This document shows positions 36,820-45,749 of a DNA stretch of 64,000 bases, one piece after another. The translations under genes were made by a program, and so were the position numbers. The DNA is from Streptomyces anulatus (lineage in GTDB: Bacteria > Actinomycetota > Actinomycetes > Streptomycetales > Streptomycetaceae), in the NCBI RefSeq assembly GCF_000721175.1, contig NZ_JOEZ01000001.1, positions 62,001-126,000 on the forward strand, written 5' to 3'. Position 1 is the stretch's first letter. Each line of letters opens with the position of its first letter. The notes beneath the pieces were generated by a model. It worked only from the letters and a program-made list of their open reading frames with translations, had not been told where the DNA came from and made no database searches.

Positions 36820-36970
36820 CGCGCCCCTGCGCCGGAACAGGCCGATACCCCCCCGCCCCGCCGATCGGAATCTGCCACACCGGTTCACAGGCGTCACCCC
36901 ACTCGCTAACTTGCGCAGCACATTCGTTCAGCCGTTCAGAGATCCAGTCGTTCAGACCGGAAGGACTCCT

Positions 36971-38524
36971 GTGCACGCAACACGTCGCAGAGCCATGGCT
37001 GTCGTGGCCGCCACCGCCCTGGCCACGCCGCTCCTCCTGGCCGCGTCCCCCCACCCCGGACGCCCCGCACCGCACGACCCCGGGAAGGAAGCAGCCAAGC
37101 TGTCACGGGAGTTGGTGAGGAACGCGTCCGCACGCGACGCCCACCGGCACCTCCAGCGGTTCCAGGCGACAGCCGACTCCGCCGAAGGCCACCGCGCCGC
37201 CGGCTCGCTGGGCCACGACGCCTCGGCGGCGTACGTCTACCGCCTGCTCCAGCGGGCCGGGTACGAGGTCTCGTACGAGAACTTCCGCTTCGTCTACACG
37301 GAGACGCTGGCCGAAAAGCTCGCCGTGGTGACGCCGACGCCCCGCGACGTCACGATCAAGGCCATGACGTACACGCCGTCGACGAAGGTGGGCGGCCTGA
37401 CGGCAGAGCTCCTCGCCGTGCCCGACGACGGGACGCCGGGCTGCGAGGCGGCCGACTACGCCTCCGCGAACTTCACCGGCAAGATCGCGCTGATCAAGCG
37501 CGGCGGCTGCTCCTTCGCCGGGAAGCAGGCGGCCGCCGCCGACGCGGGCGCGGCCGGAGCGGTCATCTACAACAACGTCGAGGGCGCCCTGTCCGGCACG
37601 CTCGGCGAGGTCGCCGCCGGCAGGATCCCGACCGGCGGCCTCACCCGGGAGGAGGGCGAGAAGCTCGTCGCCGACCTCGCGGGCGGCGAGGTCACGGTCT
37701 CCTTCGAGATCCGCGAGCTCCAGGAGGACCGCCCCACCCGCAACGTGATCGCCGAGACGCCCGGCGGCAACGCGGCGCGGACCGTGATGCTCGGCGCCCA
37801 CCTCGACTCGGTGACCGAGGGCCCCGGCATCAACGACAACGGCTCCGGCTCCGCCGGCCTGCTCGAAGTCGCCCTGCAACTGGCGAAGTCGAAGAGCGAC
37901 CCCGCCAACAAGGTGCGGTTCGCCTGGTGGTCGGCCGAGGAGAACGGTCTGATCGGCTCGGAGAAGTACGTCGAGGCACTCTCCGAGAAGCAGCGCGAAC
38001 AGATCGCGCTCTACCTGAACTTCGACATGATCGCCTCGCCGAACGGCGTCCAGTTCGTCTTCGACGGCGACAACTCCGACGAGGTCGGCGAGGGCCCCGG
38101 CCCGGAGGGCTCGGCCCAGCTGGAGCGCGACATCAACGAGTTCCTCGACGGCAAGGGCAAGCCGCACGAGGGCACGGACTTCACCGGCCGCTCGGACTAC
38201 GGGCCGTTCATCGAGGCCGGCATCCCCTCCGGCGGTACGGACACCGGGGCCGAAGGCATCAAGACGGCGGCCCAGGCCGAGGTGTTCGGCGGCGAGGCGG
38301 GGATCGCGTACGACCCCTGCTACCACGCGGCCTGCGACGACCTCGACAACATCGACATGGGCCACTTCGACACCAACATCGACGTGATCGCCAACGCCGT
38401 CGGGACGTACGCCCACGATCTGCGCTCCCTGACCCGCCCGGTCACCCCCGAGACCGGCACCGGCACCGGAACGCCCGGCAGCGGCGGCGGCCTGCGCGAG
38501 GGCCACGGCCGGGACACGGAGTAG
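36971..38524 (+). CDS. secreted M28 family aminopeptidase
   Basis: 517 residues starting at GTG. A signal peptide (RRRAMAVVAATALATPLLLAASPHPGRP) is followed by a PA (protease-associated) domain (about 140-240, GKIALIKRGGCSFAGKQAAAADAGAAGAVIYNN) and an M28 zinc peptidase domain with ligands in LGAHLDSVTEGPGINDNGSG, SAEENGLIGS and LNFDMIAS. It releases N-terminal residues from peptides outside the cell. The end is a Gly/Thr-rich tail. A strong hairpin terminator follows the gene. Confidence 0.92.
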   Translation: MHATRRRAMAVVAATALATPLLLAASPHPGRPAPHDPGKEAAKLSRELVRNASARDAHRHLQRFQATADSAEGHRAAGSLGHDASAAYVYRLLQRAGYEVSYENFRFVYTETLAEKLAVVTPTPRDVTIKAMTYTPSTKVGGLTAELLAVPDDGTPGCEAADYASANFTGKIALIKRGGCSFAGKQAAAADAGAAGAVIYNNVEGALSGTLGEVAAGRIPTGGLTREEGEKLVADLAGGEVTVSFEIRELQEDRPTRNVIAETPGGNAARTVMLGAHLDSVTEGPGINDNGSGSAGLLEVALQLAKSKSDPANKVRFAWWSAEENGLIGSEKYVEALSEKQREQIALYLNFDMIASPNGVQFVFDGDNSDEVGEGPGPEGSAQLERDINEFLDGKGKPHEGTDFTGRSDYGPFIEAGIPSGGTDTGAEGIKTAAQAEVFGGEAGIAYDPCYHAACDDLDNIDMGHFDTNIDVIANAVGTYAHDLRSLTRPVTPETGTGTGTPGSGGGLREGHGRDTE

Positions 38525-38567
38525 CGGCCGGCCCCGGAGCCCGTAAGCGGCGAACCACGCAGGAGGG

Positions 38568-38598
38568 AGCCCGGTACGGATTCCGTACCGGGCTTTCT
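38568..38598 (+). terminator. intrinsic terminator after the M28 peptidase gene
   Basis: AGCCCGGTACGG (38568-38579) and CCGTACCGGGCT (38583-38594) form a perfect 12-bp stem with a 3-base loop, followed by TTCTC. Confidence 0.85.
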
Positions 38599-38731
38599 CG
38601 CATCCACTTGACGGACCCTGTACAGGTATCCCACCCTATTCGGCGCTATACGGCCTTTGCGCCGGCGTCGTGGAGCATCACGGCGAGCTTCCTGGCTGCG
38701 CCCGGTGGCCCTTGCCCGGTAGGCTTTCCGT

Positions 38732-39028
38732 GTGATCTTCAAGCGCATCGGAAATGGGAAGCCATACCCCGACCACGGCCGGGAAAGCACCCGCCAGTGG
38801 GCGGACGTCGCGCCGCGTCCGGTTCGCCTGGACCAGCTCGTGACCACCAAGGGCCAGCTGGACCTGGAGACCCTCCTCGCCGAGGACTCCACGTTCTACG
38901 GCGACCTGTTCGCGCACGTCGTGAAGTGGCAGGGCGACCTCTACCTGGAGGACGGGCTGCACCGGGCGGTCCGCGCCGCGCTCCAGCAGCGCCAGGTGCT
39001 GCACGCCCGCGTCCTCGACCTGGGCTGA
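38732..39028 (+). CDS. conserved small protein (ParB-N/VapB-like annotation family)
   Basis: 98 residues starting at GTG (MIFKRIGNGKPYPDHGRESTRQW). The middle (VRLDQLVTTKGQLDLETLLAEDSTFYGDLFAHVVKWQGDLYLEDGLHRAVRAALQQ) resembles the ParB-like nuclease fold, where a GLHR motif is typical. Genomes often label it a VapB-type antitoxin, but no toxin gene is adjacent and it belongs to the conserved Streptomyces core next to the LytR_C gene. Function unknown. Confidence 0.7.
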   Translation: MIFKRIGNGKPYPDHGRESTRQWADVAPRPVRLDQLVTTKGQLDLETLLAEDSTFYGDLFAHVVKWQGDLYLEDGLHRAVRAALQQRQVLHARVLDLG

Positions 39029-39208
39029 CACCGCCCCGGCACCCGCGCACCCGGCCCTGGGCCACCGCGAGGCGCCTGCACAGCCCACCGGGGTTCCGCA
39101 CTCCACCGAGGTCCTGATTCGGGCCTTTCGGGTGCTTTCACGCTCATCCGGGTGCCATACGCTGATCATTTAGTACGCATCATCACCACGTCGCACTACG
39201 CTGCGTCC

Positions 39209-39835
39209 ATGAGCATGCTCACTCCCCCCGGCATGGGCGGAAAGTACCGCATCACGGGCGACACCTACCCCCGCATGCGCCGCCCCCGGCACCGCCGCAG
39301 GCTCGTCCTCGCGGGCCTCGGAGCCGTCGTGGCCCTCGGCCTGGCCGGCTGGGGCACCCTGCAGCTCATCGACGTCTTCACCGGCGGCGACAAGAGCGCC
39401 GGCGCGGCCGGCCACAAGCGGGACTGCCCCACCCCGAAGCCGTCGGCCGCCCCCGCCAAGGCGCTGCCGAAACCGGCCGCCATCAAGGTCAACGTCTACA
39501 ACGCGACGACGCGCAGCGGGCTGGCCAAATCCGCCGCCGAGGAACTCAAGAAGCGCGGGTTCACCATCGGCGAGGTGGGCAACGCGTCGAAGGAGTACGA
39601 CAAGAAGGTGCCGGGCGCGGGCCTGCTGCTCGGCGCACCGACCGCGACGAACGGCAGCTTCACGGTGCTCGGCACCCAGCTGGCCGGCACGGTGCAGAAG
39701 ACCGACACCCGCAAGACGGGCGAGGTCGACCTGATCCTCGGGGCGAAGTTCAAGGCGTTCAGCACCCCGCAGGAGGCCACCGCGGCGATGGCGGCCGTGA
39801 CGAAGCCGGCCCCGGCCCCGTCCCCCTCCTGCTGA
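39209..39835 (+). CDS. LytR C-terminal domain membrane protein
   Basis: 208 residues: a basic cytosolic N-terminus (RMRRPRHRRR), one membrane helix (LVLAGLGAVVALGLAGWGTL, about 31-50), a Pro/Lys linker, then a LytR_C domain (IKVNVYNATTRSGLAKSAAEELKKRGFTIGEVGNAS) and C-terminal Pro/Ser tail. LytR_C domains sit outside the membrane and are linked to cell-wall glycopolymer attachment, but the catalytic LCP domain is absent. It converges on upp with a shared terminator between. Confidence 0.8.
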   Translation: MSMLTPPGMGGKYRITGDTYPRMRRPRHRRRLVLAGLGAVVALGLAGWGTLQLIDVFTGGDKSAGAAGHKRDCPTPKPSAAPAKALPKPAAIKVNVYNATTRSGLAKSAAEELKKRGFTIGEVGNASKEYDKKVPGAGLLLGAPTATNGSFTVLGTQLAGTVQKTDTRKTGEVDLILGAKFKAFSTPQEATAAMAAVTKPAPAPSPSC

Positions 39836-39883
39836 ACCGCTGAACCGCTGACCAGATGAACCGCTGAGCCCCGCACACGGGAG

Positions 39884-39935
39884 CGCGCCCCGCTCCGGCA
39901 CCGTACGAGACCGTACGGCGCCGGAGCGGGGCGCG
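39884..39935. terminator. long bidirectional terminator hairpin
   Basis: CGCGCCCCGCTCCGGC (39884-39899) pairs with its complement at 39920-39935; an inner 7-bp stem (39901-39907 with 39912-39918) continues above a single A/C mismatch. It serves the convergent LytR_C and upp genes. Confidence 0.85.
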
Positions 39936-39974
39936 AAATCGGGAAGGTCCGGACCCTGTCCGGCCTCTGTCCGG

Positions 39975-40610
39975 CTATTCGGCGGTGCCGTACATCCGGT
40001 CGCCCGCGTCCCCGAGGCCCGGCACGATGTAGCCGCTCTCGTTGAGCCGCTCGTCGACGGAGGCGGTGACGACGGTGACCGGGGTGCCGGCCAGCTCGCG
40101 CTCCATCACCTCGACGCCCTCGGGCGCCGCGAGGAGGACGACGGCGGTGACGTCGTCGGCGCCGCGCTTGATCAGCTCGCGGATGGCCGCGACGAGGGTG
40201 CCGCCGGTGGCCAGCATCGGGTCCAGGACGTAGACCTGGCGGCCGGAGAGGTCCTCGGGCATCCGGGTCGCGTACGTCTCCGCCTGGAGCGTCTCCTCGT
40301 TGCGGATCATGCCGAGGAAGCCCACCTCGGCGGTCGGCAGCAGCCGCACCATGCCGTCCAGCATGCCGAGGCCGGCGCGCAGGATCGGGACGACGAGGGG
40401 CCGGGGGTGCGAGAGCTTCACCCCGGTCGTGGGCGTCACCGGGGTCTCGATGTCGACCTGCTCGGTGCGCACATCCCTGGTGGCCTCGTAGGCGAGGAGG
40501 GTGACCAGCTCGTCGGCGAGCCGCCGGAAGGTCGGGGAGTCGGTGCGCTTGTCGCGCAGCGTGGTGAGTTTGTGCGCCACCAGCGGGTGGTCGACGACGT
40601 GGATCCGCAT
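39975..40610 (-). CDS. upp: uracil phosphoribosyltransferase
   Basis: 211 residues, full length for Upp, converting uracil and PRPP to UMP in pyrimidine salvage. It shows [20 protein letters not shown] at the N-terminus, the PRPP-binding loop [14 protein letters not shown], and the C-terminal uracil-binding [17 protein letters not shown]. Monocistronic; divergent from the next small gene. Confidence 0.96.
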   Translation of the reverse strand: MRIHVVDHPLVAHKLTTLRDKRTDSPTFRRLADELVTLLAYEATRDVRTEQVDIETPVTPTTGVKLSHPRPLVVPILRAGLGMLDGMVRLLPTAEVGFLGMIRNEETLQAETYATRMPEDLSGRQVYVLDPMLATGGTLVAAIRELIKRGADDVTAVVLLAAPEGVEVMERELAGTPVTVVTASVDERLNESGYIVPGLGDAGDRMYGTAE

Positions 40611-40712
40611 GCGTCAACAGTAACCGCGCCGCCCGGCACTCTGCGCTGGCATCAACCACCTGTTCGGGGGGAAGGTGGGGGCATACGGACCCAGCACTGG
40701 GGTGGTGTGTCG

Positions 40713-40955
40713 ATGGCTGACGGGGAACTGCGGCGCAACCCGGCCGCGCGCGGACCGCGCGACGGGCGCGGCGCCGAGGGCGCGGCGGGTGACGTCGAGG
40801 ACGCGCAGGAGAGTGACGCGGCCCGCCGCCGCCGACGCGCCCAGTTCCTCCGTGAACTCCATGAGGCCAAGCAGCTGCGCGACCGGGTGCAGCCGCGCCG
40901 GGCCCGTGCCGCCCGGATGCGGCAACAGATGCGGATGCGCACTTTCCGCTGGTGA
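40713..40955 (+). CDS. small basic hypothetical protein
   Basis: 80 residues, strongly basic and helical (RRRRRAQFLRELHEAKQLRDRVQPRRARAARMRQQMRMRTFRW). It may bind nucleic acid or an acidic partner. It looks like a conserved Streptomyces core protein found between upp and tadA. An in-frame GTG at 40707 is an alternative start. Confidence 0.6.
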   Translation: MADGELRRNPAARGPRDGRGAEGAAGDVEDAQESDAARRRRRAQFLRELHEAKQLRDRVQPRRARAARMRQQMRMRTFRW

Positions 40956-41184
40956 GACCGGTCCGGGAGCCCTCCCGTACCACCGGCGCACTCCCTCGCC
41001 GGTCGGCGCGTCAGGGAGAGGGCCGACCAGGCACTCCTGGAACTGATGGCCGACGCAACGGTCGAAGAGGTCTCGCACGGCGCTTGTTTCTGCCACGATG
41101 CCGATTGGGCGGGGCTCAGGACGGACGGATCACCGTTCGCCCTCCCGTCGGACCGATTCGCCTATGACCAGTGGGAGAGTCACG

Positions 41185-41739
41185 GTGTACTTCGCCGCAC
41201 TGCTCGCGCGCACCGAAGACGGGTGGGAAGCGAGCGATACAGAGCTCGACGATGTGGAGACCCTGTCCGATCTGACGGATCTGGCCCGGGAGGTCTCGGT
41301 GGACGAGGACACGGTCCTGGTCTACATCGAGCAGGAGGACGCCTGGTTCGGCGTCGTCCGGGTGGACGGTGAGGAGGACCCCCGAATCTACGTCTCGGAC
41401 GCGTCCGCCGCCGCCCGCTCCTCCTACGGGGAGATCCTGCTCACCGACGAAGTGCTCGGCCGCGAACCAGGGGCCGAGGACGAGATCGCCGCACTGGAGG
41501 AGCTCGTCGACCTCGACGGCACCGAGGACGGCGAACCGGAACGGCCCGCCCACGCGGCCGCCGACCCGGACGACGACGCCCCCGACCCGGACGCCGTGCC
41601 GGCGGGGCCGATCGGTGAGCTCGGGGTCCTCGCCGACCTCGGGATGTCCGAGAAGGAGCTGCTCACCCTGCAGACCGACGCGCTCGCGGAGATCGCGGAG
41701 GCCGTGGGAGCGGCGGAGGTCCTGGAGTCGGTCCGCTAG
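41185..41739 (+). CDS. tRNA adenosine deaminase-associated protein
   Basis: 184 residues; acidic protein with VYFAALLARTEDGWEASDTELDDVETLSDLTDL at the start and SDASAAARSSYGEILL in the middle, the hallmarks of the actinobacterial protein encoded just before tadA. A Pro/Asp-rich linker separates it from a helical C-terminus (GMSEKELLTLQTDALAEIAEAVGAAEVLE). GTG 41185 has GGGAGAG six bases upstream; an ATG at 41164 is possible. The molecular role is not established. Confidence 0.85.
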   Translation: MYFAALLARTEDGWEASDTELDDVETLSDLTDLAREVSVDEDTVLVYIEQEDAWFGVVRVDGEEDPRIYVSDASAAARSSYGEILLTDEVLGREPGAEDEIAALEELVDLDGTEDGEPERPAHAAADPDDDAPDPDAVPAGPIGELGVLADLGMSEKELLTLQTDALAEIAEAVGAAEVLESVR

Positions 41740-41857
41740 GGCCCGGATCCGGACCGCCTCCCCGCAGGGCACTTTCCACGCTCCCGTCCGCACACCCCGG
41801 CCCTCCACCGCCTGTCCAGTCCCAGTCCCGTCCCTTCCCGTCCGCTAGGGTCCGCGG

Positions 41858-42370
41858 GTGACCGCACGACCGCCGATCCCCTCACCCGAGCCCGCCCCGG
41901 ATCCCGTACCCGATCCCGTACGCGACCCCTGGCAGGCACCGATGCGCCGCGCCCTGGCCGAAGCCGCGCGGGCGGCGTCGGCCGGCGATGTGCCGGTCGG
42001 CGCCGTCGTCCTCGGCCCCGACGGCACCGAGCTCGCCGCCGCCCACAACGAGCGCGAGGCCACCGGCGACCCGACCGCGCACGCCGAGATCCTGGCCCTG
42101 CGCCGGGCGGCCGAGGCCCACGGCGAGTGGCGCCTGACCGGCTGCACGCTGGTGGTCACCCTGGAGCCCTGCACGATGTGCGCGGGCGCCCTGGTCCAGT
42201 CCCGGGTCGACCGGGTCGTCCACGGGGCCCGCGACGAGAAGGCCGGCGCGGCCGGCTCCCTCTGGGACGTCGTCCGCGACCGCCGCCTCAACCACCGCCC
42301 GGAGGTGATCGGCGGCGTCCTGGAGGACGAGTGCGCCGAGCAGCTGACGGCCTTCTTCCGCGCGCTCTGA
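41858..42370 (+). CDS. tadA: tRNA-specific adenosine deaminase
   Basis: 170 residues of the cytidine/deoxycytidylate deaminase fold. Zinc ligands are in HAEI and PCTMCAG; GDVPVGAVV and NEREATGDPTAHAEI are standard TadA signatures. It converts A34 to inosine in tRNA-Arg(ACG). The N-terminus has about 25 Pro-rich extra residues if the GTG at 41858 is used; ATG 41941 would give the minimal enzyme. It follows its associated gene. Confidence 0.93.
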   Translation: MTARPPIPSPEPAPDPVPDPVRDPWQAPMRRALAEAARAASAGDVPVGAVVLGPDGTELAAAHNEREATGDPTAHAEILALRRAAEAHGEWRLTGCTLVVTLEPCTMCAGALVQSRVDRVVHGARDEKAGAAGSLWDVVRDRRLNHRPEVIGGVLEDECAEQLTAFFRAL

Positions 42371-42460
42371 CCCCGTGCCTCCGGGCGCTTCGGCCGCGGA
42401 GCTCCACGCCTCCGAGAACCGATTTCTGTCCACGCCCCGGGATGGTCTAAGCTCTCTCTC

Positions 42461-42548
42461 GGTAGCGTGTCCGAGCGGCCGAAGGAGCTCGCCTCGAAAG
42501 CGAGTGTGGCGTAACCCGTCACCGTGGGTTCAAATCCCACCGCTACCG
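42461..42548 (+). tRNA. tRNA-Ser (anticodon CGA)
   Basis: 88 nucleotides. The acceptor stem GGTAGCG pairs with CGCTACC and has discriminator G. The anticodon stem CTCGC/GCGAG carries loop CTCGAAA (anticodon CGA). A long variable arm and GGTTCAAATCC T-arm mark the class II serine type. CCA is encoded at 42549-42551. Confidence 0.97.
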
Positions 42549-42628
42549 CCATCGACGCCCTCCTGGAACGCGGAAACGCATTCCAGGAGGGCGTTCGCGT
42601 ACCGTCAGGTGCGGCCCCGGCCCCGCCG

Positions 42629-43273
42629 TCACCTCCGCCAGAACAGGTGGTGCGTCACGCCGCTCGGGCTGGGCACCGCCTCCAGGTGGTAGCGGTCGAG
42701 CAGTTCGTCCGGCGACTCCCACAGGCGCAGGCCGGTTCCCAGCTTCACCGGGGAGACCACCACGTGCAGGGTGTCGACCAGGCCGGCGTCGAGGAACTCG
42801 CGGATCGTGGTGACTCCGCCGCCGAGCCGGACGTCCTTGCCGCCCGCCGCTTCCCGTGCCCGGTCGAGGACCGTCGCCGGGTCGTCGTCCACGAAGTGGA
42901 ACGTGGTGTCCGACAGGGTGATCGACGGCCGCTCGTGGTGGGTCAGCACGAACACCGGCGTGCGGAACGGGGGCTCCTCGCCCCACCAGCCGCGCCACTC
43001 GTGGTTCTCCCAAGGGCCGCGCTGCGGGCCGAACTTGTTGCGGCCCATGATCTCGGCGCCGATGTTGCGCGCGTAGTCCCGCGTGAAGTAGTCGTCCAGG
43101 CCCCGGCTGCCGCCGGGGTCCGTGCGCATGGGCCAGCTCGCCGTAGCGCCGGCCCAGGAGAAGAGCCGCTCGGGGGCGACGTGACCGAACGGCCGCTCCA
43201 GGGTCTGGTCCTCACCGGCGGCGATCCCGTCACTCGAGACGTTGAAGTTCTGGACCCTCAGTAGCTGAGCCAC
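42629..43273 (-). CDS. dihydrofolate reductase family protein (RibD C-terminal-like)
   Basis: 214 residues with the DHFR/RibD_C fold: RVQNFNVSSDGIAAGEDQTLERPFG at the start, NIGAEIMGRNKFGP, and the NADPH-binding GGKDVRLGGGVTTIREFLDAGLVDTLHVVVSPVKLGTGLRLWE. The family reduces pteridine or riboflavin precursors, but many members have unknown substrates. GTG 43273 is preceded by GGAGGA. Stand-alone gene. Confidence 0.88.
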   Translation of the reverse strand: MAQLLRVQNFNVSSDGIAAGEDQTLERPFGHVAPERLFSWAGATASWPMRTDPGGSRGLDDYFTRDYARNIGAEIMGRNKFGPQRGPWENHEWRGWWGEEPPFRTPVFVLTHHERPSITLSDTTFHFVDDDPATVLDRAREAAGGKDVRLGGGVTTIREFLDAGLVDTLHVVVSPVKLGTGLRLWESPDELLDRYHLEAVPSPSGVTHHLFWRR

Positions 43274-43515
43274 GCCGTCCTCCTGTGTTCCGTGTTCCCG
43301 ATGTCGGTCGTAGGACCGGATGCGCCGCCGGAACTCATCGGTGCCGGTGCACCCGGTTCCCTCCGACTGGCGCCCCGCGCCCACCGTACGCTGCAGGCAC
43401 GCACGCTTCCGGCGTTGCCGAAACGCCCTGGTAGCTCCGCTACGAGGACCCTCTCGGCGCCTCGGAATCGCACGCACCAGAGCGCGTCCGCTTTCCGATC
43501 GAAGGCCACCCGACA

Positions 43516-43800
43516 GGCTCTAAGCCGTTCCTGTACGTCGTCGTGTGCGCGGCCGGGGTGGCCCGTGATGCCGACCGGCTGTTCGCCGCCGCGCAGGACG
43601 CCGGCTGGGACGTGGGCGTCATCGCCACCCCGCAGGGGCTCGGGCTCCTCGACACGGCGGCCGTCGAGGCGGTGAGCCCGCCCCGCCGACCAGGGGCGAA
43701 TTCCGGACATGGCGGCCAGGGCAGAGCAAGGGCACATGGCCCCGTTCCCGTACGGCGTCGGGCTGCGGCCCCTCGGCGAATCCTCGCCGCCCGATAAGGT
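43516..43800 (+). pseudogene. decayed flavoprotein gene
   Basis: The stretch translates as KPFLYVVVCAAGVARDADRLFAAAQDAGWDVGVIATPQGLGLLDTAAVEAV, the N-terminal flavin-binding part of flavoprotein/decarboxylase-like proteins of about 180 residues. There is no start codon in frame near its beginning, homology stops after about 50 residues, and the DNA beyond (about 43690-43800) looks like a different frame of a short C-terminal remnant (PYGVGLRPLGE). An internal deletion plus loss of the 5' end is the simplest reading. Confidence 0.65.
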
Positions 43801-43861
43801 AATGGCCGAATAAAGAGACCACCACGTGCGCGCGCACGGCCGCACGTCTCGGGAGGAAGCC

Positions 43862-44332
43862 ATGGGAACCCGCCGCACGTCATTGCCCGGAGTGGGTGCT
43901 CAGTACGACTTCACGACCGAGACGGGGCAGCACATCTCGGTCGTCGTCCACCACGACGGTCGCCGGTTCATCGGGTTCTACGAACAGGACGACCCTGATG
44001 CGTGCCAACTCTCCGTCCCCCTGACGACGTCCGAGGCCACCGCGCTCGCGCACCTCATCGATCCGGCGCCCATCGACGCCGTACGGACCGAGGGCATCGA
44101 CCTCGTCACCGAGCACATCCCGCTCGGGTCCCGCTCCCCGTACGGCGGGCGGCTGCTGGGGGAGACGCGGGCGCGGACCCGGACCGGGGCGTCCATCGTG
44201 GCGGTGCTGCGCACCCACAGCGCGCACCCGTCGCCGGAACCGGATTTTCGACTGGCCATCGGGGACACACTCGTCGTCGTCGGTACGCGTGAGGGCGTCG
44301 ACGCGCTCTCCGAGATCATTGCGGAGGGCTGA
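43862..44332 (+). CDS. TrkA-C domain regulatory subunit of a K+/H+ antiporter
   Basis: 156 residues. The N-terminal part (about 1-80) is a small beta-rich domain, and the C-terminal RCK_C/TrkA_C domain reads TGASIVAVLRTHSAHPSPEPDFRLAIGDTLVVVGTREGVDALSEII. It corresponds to the KhtT-type subunit that gates the CPA2 antiporter encoded two bases downstream. The ATG at 43862 has GGGAGGAAG upstream. Confidence 0.88.
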   Translation: MGTRRTSLPGVGAQYDFTTETGQHISVVVHHDGRRFIGFYEQDDPDACQLSVPLTTSEATALAHLIDPAPIDAVRTEGIDLVTEHIPLGSRSPYGGRLLGETRARTRTGASIVAVLRTHSAHPSPEPDFRLAIGDTLVVVGTREGVDALSEIIAEG

Positions 44333-44334
44333 CC

Positions 44335-45609
44335 GTGCACGACACGACTGCGTTGCTGGTGGAGCTGGGGGCCGTCATCCTCGGGCTGGGGCTCCTCGGG
44401 CGGTTCGCCGGCCGGATCGGGCTCTCCCCCATCCCGCTCTACCTCCTCGCCGGGCTGGCGTTCGGGCACGGGGGCCTGATCCCGCTCAAGGCCAGCGAGG
44501 AGTTCACCATGGTGGGCGCCGAGATAGGCGTCATCCTGCTGCTTCTGCTGCTCGGGCTCGAGTACAGCGCGTCCGAGCTGGTCACCAGCCTCAAGACGCA
44601 GTATCCGTCCGGTGCCGTGGACTTCGTGCTCAACGCGACGCCCGGCGCCGTCGCCGCCCTGATCCTCGGCTGGGGCCCCGTGGGCGCCGTCGCGCTCGCC
44701 GGTGTCACCTGGATCTCCTCGTCCGGCGTGATCGCGAAGGTCATGACCGACCTCGGCCGGCTCGGTAACCGCGAAACCCCGGTCATCCTCGGCGTCCTCG
44801 TCATGGAGGACCTGGCGATGGCGGTGTACCTGCCGCTGCTCACCGCCATGCTCGCCGGCGTCAGCCTGGCGGGCGGCAGCCTCGCGCTCGTGATCGCCCT
44901 CGGTGCCGTCGGGCTCGTCCTCTACCTGGCGCTCCGTCACGGCCGCCTGATCAGCCGCGCGGTCTCCTCCGACAACCCGGAGATGCTGCTCCTGGTCGTC
45001 CTCGGCCTCACCCTCCTGGTCGCCGGTGTCGCCCAGCAGCTCCAGGTGTCCGCGGCCGTCGGCGCGTTCCTCGTCGGCATCGCGCTCTCCGGCGAGGTCG
45101 CCGAGGGCGCCCGCAAGCTGCTCACGCCGCTGCGGGACCTGTTCGCCGCCGTGTTCTTCGTCTTCTTCGGACTCTCCACGAACCCGGCCGACATCCCGCC
45201 GGTGCTGCTGCCCGCGGCCCTGCTCGCCATCATCACCACCTTCACCAAGATCGCCACCGGCTACTACGCGGCCCGCCGCGCCGGAGTCGGCTCGCGCGGT
45301 CGCTGGCGGGCGGGCGGCACCCTCGTGGCGCGCGGTGAGTTCTCCATCGTCATCGCCGGTCTGGCCGTGGCCACCGAGCCGCGCATCGGCCCCATCGCCA
45401 CCGCGTACGTGCTGATCCTCGTCATCGTCGGCCCGCTCACCGCACGGTGGACACAGCCCATCGCGGCGAAGATCGAGGCGCGGCGCGGCGGCGGCAAGGA
45501 CACGAGCGGTGCGGCGATGAAGGAGCCCGTCGCGAAGTCCGCGCCCGAGCGCCGGCTGCCGGCGCACGACGACCTCACCCCGGAGCCGGCCGGCGAGACG
45601 CGCGAGTAG
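44335..45609 (+). CDS. cation:proton antiporter, CPA2 family (KhtU/KefB-like)
   Basis: 424 residues, about 12 membrane helices. Recognisable CPA2 segments are AGRIGLSPIPLYLLAGLAFGHGGL, IGVILLLLLLGLEYS, SSSGVIAKVMTDLGRLGNRETPVILGVLVMEDLAMAV (with the ED pair) and AAVGAFLVGIALSG. It probably exports K+ in exchange for H+ under control of the preceding TrkA-C subunit. The tail is hydrophilic (KDTSGAAMKEP...). GTG start. Confidence 0.93.
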   Translation: MHDTTALLVELGAVILGLGLLGRFAGRIGLSPIPLYLLAGLAFGHGGLIPLKASEEFTMVGAEIGVILLLLLLGLEYSASELVTSLKTQYPSGAVDFVLNATPGAVAALILGWGPVGAVALAGVTWISSSGVIAKVMTDLGRLGNRETPVILGVLVMEDLAMAVYLPLLTAMLAGVSLAGGSLALVIALGAVGLVLYLALRHGRLISRAVSSDNPEMLLLVVLGLTLLVAGVAQQLQVSAAVGAFLVGIALSGEVAEGARKLLTPLRDLFAAVFFVFFGLSTNPADIPPVLLPAALLAIITTFTKIATGYYAARRAGVGSRGRWRAGGTLVARGEFSIVIAGLAVATEPRIGPIATAYVLILVIVGPLTARWTQPIAAKIEARRGGGKDTSGAAMKEPVAKSAPERRLPAHDDLTPEPAGETRE

Positions 45610-45671
45610 CCGCGTCCCAGCCCCGGCTCCTGCCGCTCGCCCCTGCCGCTCGCGCCTGCGGCTCACCGCTC

Positions 45672-45720
45672 ACGACGAAGCCCCTCGGACACTCACCCCG
45701 TGTCCGGGGGGCTTCGTCGT
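45672..45720. terminator. bidirectional terminator between antiporter and hemC
   Basis: Two 21-base arms (45672-45692 and 45700-45720; core GACGAAGCCCC / GGGGCTTCGTC) with one mismatch and a 7-base loop lie between convergent genes. Confidence 0.88.
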
Positions 45721-45749
45721 CGCCGGTATTCAGTACGTCTCCGTACGCC

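Noticed and set aside
38732..39028. A true VapB antitoxin
   Set aside because: No toxin gene is adjacent, and the protein looks like a ParB-fold conserved core protein.
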